NCBI GenBank assembly: GCA_016192435.1
Contig: JACPUD010000023.1
Location: 1 to 49,488, forward strand
Source: Rhodocyclales bacterium
Lineage (GTDB): Bacteria > Pseudomonadota > Gammaproteobacteria > Burkholderiales > Rhodocyclaceae
Direction of reading: 5' to 3'
Length of the DNA stretch: 49,488 bases
Shown here: piece after piece, positions 36,065 to 44,249 of the stretch
How the letters are laid out: each line of letters opens with the position of its first letter
How positions within the stretch are numbered: the first letter of the stretch is position 1
Translations under genes and position numbers: made by a program
Notes under the pieces: generated by a model
Databases searched by the model: none
Seen by the model: the letters and a program-made list of their open reading frames with translations, nothing else
What the model was told of the DNA's origin: nothing

Positions 36065-36985
36065 TTAAATGTAGGAGAGCCATTCGGCGTGGGCCGGCAC
36101 CTTGCCATTGACCACGTCGAAGAACAGGCTCTGGATCCTGGCCGTGATCGGGCCGCGGCTGCCGGCGCCGATGGTGCGGTTGTCGAGTTCGCGGATCGGC
36201 GTGACTTCCGCCGCGGTGCCGGTGAAGAAGGCTTCGTCGGCGATGTAGATGTCGTCGCGCGTGAGGCGCTTGGCAATCACCTGATAGCCGAGTTCCGCAG
36301 CCAGGGTGATCACCGTATTGCGCGTGATGCCCATCAGCGCCGAGGCGATTTCCGGCTCGTAGATCACGCCATCCTTGATCACGAACAGGTTCTCGCCGGC
36401 GCCTTCGGCGACAAAGCCATCGACGTCGAGCAGCAGGGCCTCGTCGTAGCCATCTTCGGTGGCTTCCATGTTGGCCAGGATCGAGTTGGCATAAGTACCG
36501 GCGAACTTGGCGCGCGCCATGTTGACGTTCACGTGGTGGCGCGAATAGCTCGAGGTCTTGACGCGGATGCCTTTCTCCATGCCTTCCTCGCCGAGGTAGG
36601 CGCCCCAGGGCCAGGCCGCGATCGAGACATGGGTCGCCGCGCCGCGCGGGCTGACACCCATCTTCTCCGAGCCGTAGAAGGCGATCGGGCGCAGGTAGCA
36701 GGATTCGAGCTGGTTGCGGCGCACGACTTCCTTGTGCGCCTCGATCAGCGTCGCCTTGTCGTAAGGCATCGGCATGCGGTAGATATGGGCCGAGTTGAAC
36801 AGCCGGTCGGTGTGTTCCTTGAGGCGGAAAATCGCGGTGCCGGAAACGGTCTTGTAGGCGCGCACGCCTTCGAACACGGCGAGGCCATAGTGCAGCGAGT
36901 GGGTCAGCACATGGGTGGTGGCTTCGCGCCAGGGCACGAGCTTGCCGTCGTACCAGATGAAGCCGTCACGGTCGGCCATGGACAT
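36065..36985 (-). CDS. ilvE: Branched-chain amino acid aminotransferase
   Basis: 306 residues, fold-type IV PLP enzyme: DGFIWYDGKLVPWREATTHV at the N-terminus, HSLHYGLAVFEGVRAYKT, the PLP lysine region MARAKFAGTYANSIL near residue 160, EALLLDVDGFVAEGAGENLF, GITRNTVITLA, and the phosphate-binding FFTGTAAEVTPIRELD. It transaminates Leu, Ile and Val. ATG 36985 has GGAG upstream. A TAAAAT -10 on the minus strand is the mirror image of the nudJ -10. Confidence 0.96.
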   Translation of the reverse strand: MSMADRDGFIWYDGKLVPWREATTHVLTHSLHYGLAVFEGVRAYKTVSGTAIFRLKEHTDRLFNSAHIYRMPMPYDKATLIEAHKEVVRRNQLESCYLRPIAFYGSEKMGVSPRGAATHVSIAAWPWGAYLGEEGMEKGIRVKTSSYSRHHVNVNMARAKFAGTYANSILANMEATEDGYDEALLLDVDGFVAEGAGENLFVIKDGVIYEPEIASALMGITRNTVITLAAELGYQVIAKRLTRDDIYIADEAFFTGTAAEVTPIRELDNRTIGAGSRGPITARIQSLFFDVVNGKVPAHAEWLSYI

Positions 36986-37020
36986 GGGAGGTCTCCAGCG
37001 TTGATTTGAGTAAAGGCGTG

Positions 37021-37042
37021 ATTTTAGCAGGGGCGCTAAAAT
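37021..37042. promoter_or_regulatory. Back-to-back divergent -10 boxes, ilvE and nudJ
   Basis: ATTTTAGC and GCTAAAAT form perfect 8-bp inverted arms around six bases. Each arm contains TAAAAT on one strand, giving a -10 for ilvE (minus) and for nudJ (plus). The nudJ box ends six bases before its ATG at 37049, so that transcript may be leaderless. Confidence 0.5.
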
Positions 37043-37048
37043 GCGCGG

Positions 37049-37501
37049 ATGAATCGTATCTGGAAACCCAATGTCACTGTCGCCGCGCTGATCGAGCGCG
37101 ACGGCCGCTTCCTGCTGGTCGAGGAGGAAACCGAAGACGGCCTGCGCTTCAATCAGCCCGCCGGACACCTCGACGAGGGCGAATCGCTGCTCGCCGCCTG
37201 CGCCCGCGAGGCACTCGAAGAAACCGCCTGGGGCTTCACGCCGACTTCCCTGGTCGGCATCTATCAGTGGCCGCGGCCGCAGGGTGACGTCACCTACCTG
37301 CGCTTTGCCTTCTGCGGCGATCTCGGCCAGTTCCAGGACGGTCGGGCGCTCGACGACGGCATCCTGCGGGCCGTCTGGATGACGCCCGAGGAGATTCGCG
37401 CCACCACGGATCGCCATCGCAGCCCGCTGGTGTCGCAGTGCGTCAGCGACTATCTGGCCGGCCGGCGCTTTCCGCTCGATCTCCTCAGGCACTACGACTG
37501 A
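37049..37501 (+). CDS. nudJ: NUDIX hydrolase, NudJ-like
   Basis: 150 residues. The Nudix box reads [20 protein letters not shown] followed by TAW; the usual glycine before the last hydrophobic residue is replaced by alanine, but the catalytic REALEE core is intact. [19 protein letters not shown] precedes it. NudJ hydrolyses nucleoside triphosphates and HMP-PP, and the nudJ-mnmA (ymfB-trmU) pair is conserved in E. coli and betaproteobacteria. mnmA starts five bases after the stop. Confidence 0.9.
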   Translation: MNRIWKPNVTVAALIERDGRFLLVEEETEDGLRFNQPAGHLDEGESLLAACAREALEETAWGFTPTSLVGIYQWPRPQGDVTYLRFAFCGDLGQFQDGRALDDGILRAVWMTPEEIRATTDRHRSPLVSQCVSDYLAGRRFPLDLLRHYD

Positions 37502-37506
37502 ATACC

Positions 37507-38607
37507 ATGTCCAAGGGAAAAATCATCGTCGGCCTCTCCGGCGGCGTCGATTCGTCGGTCGCTGCGCTGCTGCTGAAGCGCGAAGGCTACGAGGTGATCG
37601 GCCTGTTCATGAAGAACTGGGAGGACGACGACAGCGACGAGTATTGCTCCTCGCGCCAGGACCTGATCGACGCGGCCGCGGCAGCCGACGTGATCGGCAT
37701 CGAGTTCGAGGCGGTGAATTTTTCCGCCGAATACCGGGAGCGGGTGTTTGCCGACTTCCTGCGCGAATACCAGGCCGGGCGCACGCCGAACCCCGACGTG
37801 CTGTGCAATTCGGAAATCAAGTTCAAGGCCTTTCTCGATCACGCGCTGGCGCTTGGCGCCGACAAGATCGCCACCGGCCACTATGCCCAGGTGCGCGAGT
37901 TTCTCGGTGAATGGCAGTTGCTCAAGGCCGAGGACGGCACCAAGGACCAGAGCTATTTCCTGCATCGCTTGAATCAGGCGCAACTGGCGAAAACGCTGTT
38001 TCCCATCGGCCATCTCTACAAGCGCGATGTGCGCAAGATCGCCGCGGAGGCGGGCCTGCCGAATCATGCGCGCAAGGACTCGACCGGCATCTGCTTCATC
38101 GGCGAACGGCCCTTCCGCGAATTTCTCGCGCGCTATCTGCCGAAACAGCCCGGCGAGATCCGCGTGCTCGGCACCGAACGCGTGGTCGGCCGCCACGAGG
38201 GCCTGATGTATTACACCCTCGGTCAGCGCGAGGGGCTCGGCATCGGCGGCGTCAAGGGCGCACCGGAGGAGCCCTGGTTCGTCGCCGACAAGGACATGGC
38301 GGCCAACGTGCTCTGGGTGGTGCAGGGCCACGAGCATCCCGCCCTGCTGTCGGGCGGACTGGTGGCACAGGACTTGTCCTGGGTCGCGGGTCGGTCGCCG
38401 CACACGCACTGGGTCTATGCGGCGAAGACGCGCTACCGCCAGCCGGATGCGGCCTGTGAGGTCGAACGGGTTTCCGCTGCGGAGTGCGAGGTGTTGTTTG
38501 CTGCGCCGCAATGGGCGGTGACGCCCGGACAATCGCTGGTGCTCTACGAATCGAGGGTGTGTCTGGGCGGCGGCATCATCGCAACACGCCAGGCCCAGTG
38601 TGCATAA
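37507..38607 (+). CDS. mnmA: tRNA-specific 2-thiouridylase
   Basis: 366 residues, PP-loop ATPase: [19 protein letters not shown], then [16 protein letters not shown]. The catalytic cysteines are in [14 protein letters not shown] and [21 protein letters not shown] and the C-terminal [14 protein letters not shown] belong to the tRNA-binding region. It thiolates U34 of Lys, Glu and Gln tRNAs, the cysteines being used as persulfide carrier and nucleophile. The ATG at 37507 follows nudJ closely. Confidence 0.96.
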   Translation: MSKGKIIVGLSGGVDSSVAALLLKREGYEVIGLFMKNWEDDDSDEYCSSRQDLIDAAAAADVIGIEFEAVNFSAEYRERVFADFLREYQAGRTPNPDVLCNSEIKFKAFLDHALALGADKIATGHYAQVREFLGEWQLLKAEDGTKDQSYFLHRLNQAQLAKTLFPIGHLYKRDVRKIAAEAGLPNHARKDSTGICFIGERPFREFLARYLPKQPGEIRVLGTERVVGRHEGLMYYTLGQREGLGIGGVKGAPEEPWFVADKDMAANVLWVVQGHEHPALLSGGLVAQDLSWVAGRSPHTHWVYAAKTRYRQPDAACEVERVSAAECEVLFAAPQWAVTPGQSLVLYESRVCLGGGIIATRQAQCA

Positions 38608-38688
38608 ATTCCTTGTACAAGCCCTCTGGATCAGGTTTAAAATATTTTTTGGGCGGGCTGCCCGAAAATTTCCGGAGGAATTTTAAGT

Positions 38689-38979
38689 ATGAATAAAGCT
38701 GAACTGATTGAAATTGCCGCCAAGGAAGCCGACATAAGCAAGGCTGCCGCGGGCAAGGCGCTCGATGGAATCATGGCTGCCGTAGTAAAGGCGGTATCGA
38801 AGGGTGATACCGTTACGCTGGTTGGTTTTGGCACCTTCAAGTCGGCCAAGCGCGCGGCGCGTACCGGCAAGAACCCGAAGACCGGCGCCAGCATCAAGAT
38901 CCCCGCGACCACCGTGCCGAAGTTCAGCGCGGGCGCCGGATTCAAGCTGGCCGTGTCGGGCAAGAAGGCCAAGAAGTAA
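38689..38979 (+). CDS. hup: DNA-binding protein HU
   Basis: 96 residues with the HU fold: MNKAELIEIAAKEADISKAA, VGFGTFKSAKRAARTGKNPKTG (the DNA-binding arm) and IPATTVPKFSAGAGFKLAVS. A basic KKAKK tail ends the protein. HU compacts and bends DNA without sequence specificity. GGAGGA at proper spacing is the ribosome-binding site. A leader hairpin TTTTTGGGC/GCCCGAAAA with one G-T pair stands directly before it, and an AT-rich TTTAAAAT lies upstream. Confidence 0.96.
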   Translation: MNKAELIEIAAKEADISKAAAGKALDGIMAAVVKAVSKGDTVTLVGFGTFKSAKRAARTGKNPKTGASIKIPATTVPKFSAGAGFKLAVSGKKAKK

Positions 38980-39000
38980 ACGCGCCACAGCTTTCGCTTG

Positions 39001-39024
39001 AAGGGGCCCGCTTGCGGGCCCTTT
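39001..39024 (+). terminator. Terminator after hup
   Basis: GGGCCCGC-TT-GCGGGCCC stem extended by A-T and G-T pairs, followed by a short TTTGCATTT tract. Confidence 0.65.
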
Positions 39025-39112
39025 GCATTTCCGCCATCGGCAGCAAATTCCCGTCGGCTTTCCATTGTCTTTTCCGCCCGCGCTGATTATTCTCCCTGCC
39101 AAGGAGAAACTT

Positions 39113-39187
39113 TGAGCCCCCGCGCTCGCATTCGCTCGCTGCCCCCCGAGGGGGCTCATGCCGCCTTCGGGGCGGCCCTTCAGGAGG
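39113..39187. repeat. GC-rich double hairpin spacer, copy F type
   Basis: GAGCCCCC and GGGGGCTC pair around an interior with CGCTCGCATTCGCTCGCTG, followed by a second stem GCCGCC-TTCGG-GGCGGC. The right border supplies AGGAGG for the next gene. It belongs to a repeat type common in Burkholderiales/Rhodocyclales (from memory). Confidence 0.6.
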
Positions 39188-39194
39188 CATGAAA

Positions 39195-39548
39195 ATGATC
39201 ACGACACAAAACAATGAGCATCTCGTCGAGTTCGCCGTGTTCGGCGAATTCACGCTGGCCGACTTCAAGGAATTCGAGGAACTGGTACTGCACGAGATCA
39301 AATTTTCCGGACCGGTGAATCTGCTGGTCGATCTGCGCGACATGGCGGATTTCACGGTGGACGTGGCCTGGGAAGAAATCCGCTTTTCACGGCAGCACGC
39401 CGGCGACTTCAAGCGCATCGCGGTCGTCACCGACAGCCAGTGGGTGGCCTGGAGCGCATGGTTGGAGCAACTCTTCGTCAATGCCGACCTGACGGTCTTT
39501 GCCGACGAGGCCGAGGCCCGTCGCTGGCTGGCCGAAGGCGAGGCATGA
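39195..39548 (+). CDS. SpoIIAA-like (STAS/SEC14 fold) protein
   Basis: 117 residues: NNEHLVEFAVFGEFTLADFKEFEELV (in part), LLVDLRDMADFTVDVAWEE, FKRIAVVTDSQWVAWSAWLEQLF and a C-terminal VFADEAEARRWLAEG. This pattern is typical of SpoIIAA-like lipid-binding STAS proteins found as stand-alone proteins. Function unknown. ATG 39195 is preferred over 39189 because AGGAGG at 39182-39187 is seven bases from the former but only one from the latter. The repeat just upstream provides this ribosome-binding site. The last bases overlap the sulfurtransferase (ATGA). Confidence 0.8.
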   Translation: MITTQNNEHLVEFAVFGEFTLADFKEFEELVLHEIKFSGPVNLLVDLRDMADFTVDVAWEEIRFSRQHAGDFKRIAVVTDSQWVAWSAWLEQLFVNADLTVFADEAEARRWLAEGEA

Positions 39549-40402
39549 GCGACGCGCCGACGCCTGCGCCGGCAAGCCTGCTGGTGAGTGTCGAGCAACT
39601 CGCCGCCCATCCCGAGTGGCGCGTCTTCGATTGCCGGCATGATCTGAGAAATACCGAATACGGCCGCCAGGCCTACGCCCGTGGCCACATCCCGGGCGCG
39701 CTGTTCCTGCATCTCGACGAGGATCTTTCGGGCACGGCAAATGGCCGCAACGGCCGCCATCCGTTGCCCGCTATCGATGTGTTCTCGCGGCGCATGGCGG
39801 ACTGCGGCGTCGATGCGACGACCCAGGTGGTGGCCTACGACAATGAAGGTGGCATTTTTGCGTCGCGCCTCTGGTGGCTGCTGCGCTGGCTCGGCCACGA
39901 CCAGGTGGCGGTGCTCGACGGCGGGCTGGCGGGCTGGAAGCGCAGCAAGCGCGCGCTGGAAGACACCGTACCGACGGTCGCGCCGCGCCAGTTCGTTGCG
40001 TATCCGCGGGGCATCACCGTCGATGCCGCCCAGGTATTGGCCGATCTCGAATCGCCACGCATGCTGGTGCTCGACGCGCGCAGCCCGGAACGCTACCGCG
40101 GCGAGAACGAGACGCTCGATCCGGTCGGCGGCCACATTCCCGGCGCCGTGAATCGCTTCTATTTCGACAACCTCGATGACGACGGCTGCTTCTTCAAGCC
40201 GGCCGCGGAACTGCGCAGCGAATTCATCGCGCTGCTCGGCGCCATGTCGGCGGCGCAGGTGGTCCAGCAGTGCGGCTCGGGCGTCACCGCCTGCCACAAT
40301 CTGCTGGCGATGGAACTGGCCGGCCTGTCCGGCTCGACGCTGTATCCCGGTTCCTGGAGCGAGTGGTGCGCCGACCCCGCGCGCCCCGTCGCGCGCGGCT
40401 AG
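39545..40402 (+). CDS. Sulfurtransferase with two rhodanese domains
   Basis: 285 residues. The inactive N-terminal domain has FDCRHDLRNTEYGRQAYARG and GHIPGALFLHLDEDLSG. The second domain carries the active-site cysteine in QQCGSGVTACHNLLA. This CGSGVTAC loop resembles 3-mercaptopyruvate sulfurtransferases (SseA) more than thiosulfate-type loops. It transfers sulfane sulfur to thiols or cyanide. It is coupled to the SpoIIAA-like gene. Its stop codon and that of the convergent queG share the bases CTAG. Confidence 0.9.
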   Translation: MSDAPTPAPASLLVSVEQLAAHPEWRVFDCRHDLRNTEYGRQAYARGHIPGALFLHLDEDLSGTANGRNGRHPLPAIDVFSRRMADCGVDATTQVVAYDNEGGIFASRLWWLLRWLGHDQVAVLDGGLAGWKRSKRALEDTVPTVAPRQFVAYPRGITVDAAQVLADLESPRMLVLDARSPERYRGENETLDPVGGHIPGAVNRFYFDNLDDDGCFFKPAAELRSEFIALLGAMSAAQVVQQCGSGVTACHNLLAMELAGLSGSTLYPGSWSEWCADPARPVARG

Positions 40403-41478
40403 ATTGTCCTGGCGCCATGGCGCCCGAGCGCCCAGGCCACATGTTCGCGCACCAGCGCCGACGCATGGTCGGCGCGTGAGCGCAGGGCGCTGATCACTTC
40501 GTCGCTGGACGGCGCATTGCCCAGCGCCACGGCGATATTGCGTAGCCAGCGCTCATGGCCGATGCGGCGGATCGGCGAACCGGCCAGGCGTGCGTTGAAA
40601 TCGCTTTCCTCCCAGGCGAAGAGTTCGACCAGTTTCGCCAGATCGAGATTCTGGCGCGGCGCGAAATCGGCCTCGCGCGTCAATGGCGCGAAGCGGTTCC
40701 AGGGACAGGCCAGCTGGCAATCGTCGCAGCCGTAGATGCGGTTGCCCAGCAGCGGGCGCAAGGGTTCGGGGATGCTGCTTTTGTGCTCGATCGTGAGGTA
40801 GGAAATGCACAGCCGCGCATCGAGCTTGTAGGGCGCGACGATGGCCTGGGTCGGGCAGGCGGCGATGCAGGCGGTGCAACTGCCGCAGTGATCGGTGACC
40901 GGCGCATCCGGCGGCAGCGCCAAGTCGGTGAACAGCTCGCCGAGAAAGAAATACGAACCGGCATCGCGTTCCAGCAGCAGCGTGTGCTTGCCGCGCCAGC
41001 CCAGCCCACTGTTCCGTGCCAGGCCGATTTCCATGACCGGCGCCGAATCGGTGAAGGCGCGGTAGGCGAATTCGCCGATTTCCTGCGTGATGCGATCGGC
41101 GAGCTGCTGCAGGCGGCTGCGCAACAGCTTGTGATAGTCGCGGCCCAGCGCATAGCGCGAAACGAAGGCACGTTCGCCGTCGGCCAGCGCGGCGGCAGAG
41201 TCGGCGCTGGCGCTGCGGTAGTTCAGGCGCGCGGTGATGATGCTCTGCGTGCCCGGCACCAGTTCGGCCGGCAGCGCGCGCTTGTTCCCCTTGTCGCTGA
41301 CATGCGCCGCCATATAATCCATTTCGCCATGGCAGCCGGCCGCCAGCCAGGCTTCCAGATTCGCTGCGGCATGGCCGAGTTCGATGCCGGAAAAGCCGAT
41401 CGCGTCGAAGCCGAGGTCCTTGCCCCAGCGCCGTATCTTGTCCTTCAGTTCCGCCGGATTCTTCGCGTACTCATGCAT
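40399..41478 (-). CDS. queG: Epoxyqueuosine reductase
   Basis: 359 residues, cobalamin and two [4Fe-4S] clusters. The ferredoxin motifs are CGSCTACIAACPTQAIV and CDDCQLACPWNRF. The N-terminal GFDAIGFSGIELGHAAANL and SRYALGRDYHKLLR bind B12, and the C-terminal HEAT-like part contains WLRNIAVALGNAPSSDEVI. It reduces epoxyqueuosine to queuosine at tRNA position 34. ATG 41478 or 41487 may be the start. The 41478 codon shares the palindrome ATGCAT with the divergent tsaE ATG at 41473, so the 5' ends of the two coding regions overlap. Confidence 0.93.
   Translation of the reverse strand: MHEYAKNPAELKDKIRRWGKDLGFDAIGFSGIELGHAAANLEAWLAAGCHGEMDYMAAHVSDKGNKRALPAELVPGTQSIITARLNYRSASADSAAALADGERAFVSRYALGRDYHKLLRSRLQQLADRITQEIGEFAYRAFTDSAPVMEIGLARNSGLGWRGKHTLLLERDAGSYFFLGELFTDLALPPDAPVTDHCGSCTACIAACPTQAIVAPYKLDARLCISYLTIEHKSSIPEPLRPLLGNRIYGCDDCQLACPWNRFAPLTREADFAPRQNLDLAKLVELFAWEESDFNARLAGSPIRRIGHERWLRNIAVALGNAPSSDEVISALRSRADHASALVREHVAWALGRHGARTI
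41199..41211 (+). repeat. Dispersed motif copy, one mismatch
   Basis: AGTCGGCGCTGGC then GCTGCGG, antisense to queG; the gene reads SASADS. Confidence 0.45.
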
Positions 41479-41973
41479 GCCGACCATCTTACTTTAGCCC
41501 TGCCCGACGAAGCCGCCACCCTGGCGCTGGGCGCCGCGCTGGCCGCGAACCTGGCGCCGGGCATGGTGGTCTGGCTCGAAGGCGACCTCGGCGCGGGCAA
41601 GACCACGTTGGTGCGCGGCCTGCTGCGCGCGGCCGGCGCCAGCGGTCCCGTGAAAAGCCCCACCTACACACTGGTTGAAGTTCACGTGGTTTCTGGATTA
41701 CACTTCTATCACTTTGATTTCTATAGATTCAATCAGGCGGAAGAATATCTCGATGCGGGGCTTGAGGAATATTTTTCAGGAAGCGGGATTTGTCTGGTCG
41801 AATGGCCCGACAAGGCCGCGCCTTACCTGCCTGCCGCCGATATGCGAATCGAGTTGCGCGTGGCACCCGGCGCAGGCGCCGAGGGGCGCACGGCCCGCAT
41901 CGCCGCCACTGGCGCAAGGGGACGGACATGCCTCGCCGGCGTGATGTCCTCAAGTTCGCCGCGGCCAGCCTGA
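41473..41973 (+). CDS. tsaE: tRNA t6A-modification ATPase TsaE
   Basis: 166 residues. The Walker A GDLGAGKTTLVRGLLRAAG, SPTYTLVEVH, the conserved FYHFDFYRF and the Walker B-like GICLVEWPDKA are in order. TsaE helps TsaD/TsaB form t6A37; the TsaC/Sua5 enzyme is in this window. Between about 41681 and 41800 base composition drops to about 42% GC (51 of 120 by hand) while the protein stays normal, so this central segment has foreign codon usage. The last 46 bases overlap amiC. No Shine-Dalgarno sequence is seen before the ATG. Confidence 0.93.
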   Translation: MHADHLTLALPDEAATLALGAALAANLAPGMVVWLEGDLGAGKTTLVRGLLRAAGASGPVKSPTYTLVEVHVVSGLHFYHFDFYRFNQAEEYLDAGLEEYFSGSGICLVEWPDKAAPYLPAADMRIELRVAPGAGAEGRTARIAATGARGRTCLAGVMSSSSPRPA

Positions 41974-43202
41974 CCCTGCTGGTTTCGAGAGTTGGCGCTG
42001 GCGCCACGGCGGCCAGCAGCATCCTCGCCGTGCGCGTCTGGCCGGCCCGCGACTACACGCGGGTGACGCTGGAACACGATCAGGCGATCCGCTATTCGCA
42101 CCTGCTGGTGAAAGACCCCGAGCGCCTGGTGCTCGACCTCGAAGGCGTCGAGTTCAATTCGGTGCTGCAGATGCTGCCGTCGAAGATCATCGACGCCGAT
42201 CCCTACATCAGGCTGATCCGCGCCGGGCGCAACAAGCCGGGCGTGGTGCGCCTGGTGATCGAGCTCAAGGGCGAGGTCAAGCCGCAGGTGTTCGCGCTGA
42301 AGCCGGTCGGCGAATACGGCCACCGTCTGGTGCTCGACCTGTATCCGGCGGAGCCGGTCGACCCCTTGATGGCGCTGCTGGAAAAATCCGCCGAACCGCC
42401 GCTCAAGACCGAGCCCGGGCTGGGCCAGCGGCCGGCGCAGCCCGAACCGGGAAATGAAAAGTCGGAGCCGAGACCCGAAATCGCGCGCCTCATCACCATC
42501 GTGCTCGATCCCGGCCATGGCGGCGAAGACCCCGGCGCGGTCGGCCGCGGCGGCAGCTACGAAAAGCATGTCACCTTGTCCGTGGCGCGGCGGCTCAAGC
42601 AAAAGATCGATGCGACGCCGAACATGCGCTCGGTGCTGACGCGCGACGGCGACTACTTCATCCCTCTGAACCAGCGCGTGCAGAAGGCGCGCCGGGTGCA
42701 GGCCGATCTTTTCCTTTCGGTCCACGCCGATGCCTTCATCAAGAGCACGGCGCGCGGTTCCAGCGTCTTCGTCCTGTCGGAAAACGGCGCCTCGAGTTCG
42801 GCCGCGCGCTGGCTGGCGAACAAGGAAAACTCGGCCGATCTGGTCGGCGGCGTGAATATCGGCGTCAAGGACCCCTACCTCGCGCGCACCCTGCTCGACC
42901 TCTCGCAGACCGCCACGATCAACGACAGCCTCAAACTGGGCAAGGACGTGCTGGGCGAACTGGGGCGCATCAATACCCTGCACAAGGCCCATGTCGAGCA
43001 GGCCGGTTTTGCCGTGCTGAAGGCGCCGGACATTCCGTCGATCCTGATCGAGACGGCCTTCATCTCCAATCCCGAGGAAGAGGCGCGGCTCAACGACGAG
43101 GCCTACCAGGACCGCATGGCCGAGGCGATCCTCAAGGGCATCCGCCGTTACTTCGCCAAGAACCCGCCGCTGGCCAAGTCCAAGCTGGCGCGGCTGGACT
43201 GA
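41928..43202 (+). CDS. amiC: N-acetylmuramoyl-L-alanine amidase (AmiC type)
   Basis: 424 residues. MPRRRDVLKFAAASLTLL is a twin-arginine signal. An AMIN domain follows (ILAVRVWPARDYTRVTLEHD, DPERLVLDLEGVEFN), then a Pro/Glu-rich linker near residue 165, and an Amidase_3 domain with zinc ligands in VLDPGHGGEDPGAVG, the Glu in YEKHVTLSVARR, SVHADAF and the catalytic Glu of ILIETAFISNPEEE. It splits septal peptidoglycan and is Tat-exported like E. coli AmiC. It is coupled to tsaE by overlap, a conserved arrangement. A motif copy at 41990 lies in its signal region. Confidence 0.95.
   Translation: MPRRRDVLKFAAASLTLLVSRVGAGATAASSILAVRVWPARDYTRVTLEHDQAIRYSHLLVKDPERLVLDLEGVEFNSVLQMLPSKIIDADPYIRLIRAGRNKPGVVRLVIELKGEVKPQVFALKPVGEYGHRLVLDLYPAEPVDPLMALLEKSAEPPLKTEPGLGQRPAQPEPGNEKSEPRPEIARLITIVLDPGHGGEDPGAVGRGGSYEKHVTLSVARRLKQKIDATPNMRSVLTRDGDYFIPLNQRVQKARRVQADLFLSVHADAFIKSTARGSSVFVLSENGASSSAARWLANKENSADLVGGVNIGVKDPYLARTLLDLSQTATINDSLKLGKDVLGELGRINTLHKAHVEQAGFAVLKAPDIPSILIETAFISNPEEEARLNDEAYQDRMAEAILKGIRRYFAKNPPLAKSKLARLD
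41990..42002 (+). repeat. Dispersed motif copy, exact core
   Basis: AGTTGGCGCTGGC then GCCACGG, in amiC; frame reads RVGAGAT. Confidence 0.65.
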
Positions 43203-43264
43203 TTCCGGCTCGAATCCCGCGCCGCGTCGCCTTGTGCGCTTCCGGAAGTGCCCGCCGAGCTTGA

Positions 43265-43270
43265 TATAAT
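43265..43270 (+). promoter_or_regulatory. -10 box upstream of ribF
   Basis: Perfect TATAAT with a CGGCCGC discriminator, 29 bases before the ribF ATG; the -35 is unclear. Confidence 0.5.
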
Positions 43271-43298
43271 CGGCCGCTTTCCCTGCCGTCTCAACCCC

Positions 43299-44249
43299 AT
43301 GCTGGTTTTTCGCGGTGTTCCCGAGCGGGCGACGACGTCTACGGTGCTGACCATCGGCAATTTCGATGGCGTGCATCGTGGCCATCGCGCGCTGCTGGCC
43401 GAATTGACTGCCAAGGCGCGCGAACTCGCGCTGCCGGCGACGGTGCTCACCTTCGAGCCGCATCCGCGCGAACTGTTCGCCCCGGAGCAGGCGCCGGCGC
43501 GCCTGGCCAGCCTGCGCGACAAGATCGAACTGCTGGCCGAAGCCGGTGTGGACCGCGTGCATGTCTGTCGTTTTACCCGCAAGCTGGCCGCGCTGACCGC
43601 CGAGCAGTTCATCGAACGCATCCTGGTGCAGGGGCTTGCGGTGCGGCATTTGATCATCGGCGACGATTTCCGTTTCGGCCAGGGGCGCGCGGGAGATTTT
43701 GCTTTGCTGCAGCGGGCCGGCCACGAGCACCGCTTCGTCGTCGAAGCGATGCACACGGTGGATTTCGGGGGCGTCCGCGTCTCCAGTTCGGCGGTGCGCG
43801 CGGCGCTGGCCAGCGGCAATATCGAGCAGGCCGAAGCGCTGCTGGGGCGTGCTTTCGTCATCGCCGGCCGGGTCATGGACGGCAAGAAGCTGGGCCGCAC
43901 GATTGGTTTTCCCACCGCCAACATCCAGGTGCGGCGCAAGCGCCTGCCGCTCTCGGGGGTGTATGCCGTTTCGGTTTCGGGCATCGGACCGCTGTCGATT
44001 CCCGGCGCCGCCAACATCGGCGTGCGGCCGACCGTGGAAGCCGGCCTCAAACCGGTGCTGGAAGTCCATCTGCTGGATTTCGACCGCGACATCTATGGTA
44101 TGCACGTCGATGTGAACTTTCTGCACAAGCTGCGCGACGAGGCCAAGTTCGATTCCCTCGATGCACTCAAGGCGCAGATCGCCCGCGATGTCGCCGATGT
44201 GCGCGCCTATTTCAACACCCGTTCAACGAATGGCACGACCCATGGCTGA
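43299..44249 (+). CDS. ribF: Bifunctional riboflavin kinase/FAD synthetase
   Basis: 316 residues. The N-terminal nucleotidyltransferase domain has [43 protein letters not shown] and [10 protein letters not shown]. The C-terminal kinase domain has [27 protein letters not shown] and [25 protein letters not shown]. It makes FMN and FAD, needed locally by DusB and the UbiH-type enzyme. ATG 43299 starts the usual MLVFRG. It overlaps ileS by eight bases, so the ribF-ileS-lspA-fkpB-ispH operon begins here. Confidence 0.96.
   Translation: MLVFRGVPERATTSTVLTIGNFDGVHRGHRALLAELTAKARELALPATVLTFEPHPRELFAPEQAPARLASLRDKIELLAEAGVDRVHVCRFTRKLAALTAEQFIERILVQGLAVRHLIIGDDFRFGQGRAGDFALLQRAGHEHRFVVEAMHTVDFGGVRVSSSAVRAALASGNIEQAEALLGRAFVIAGRVMDGKKLGRTIGFPTANIQVRRKRLPLSGVYAVSVSGIGPLSIPGAANIGVRPTVEAGLKPVLEVHLLDFDRDIYGMHVDVNFLHKLRDEAKFDSLDALKAQIARDVADVRAYFNTRSTNGTTHG

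Noticed and set aside
41823-44126. 767-residue minus-strand frame opposite amiC and ribF
   Set aside because: Antisense shadow of two conserved genes, without motifs or signals.
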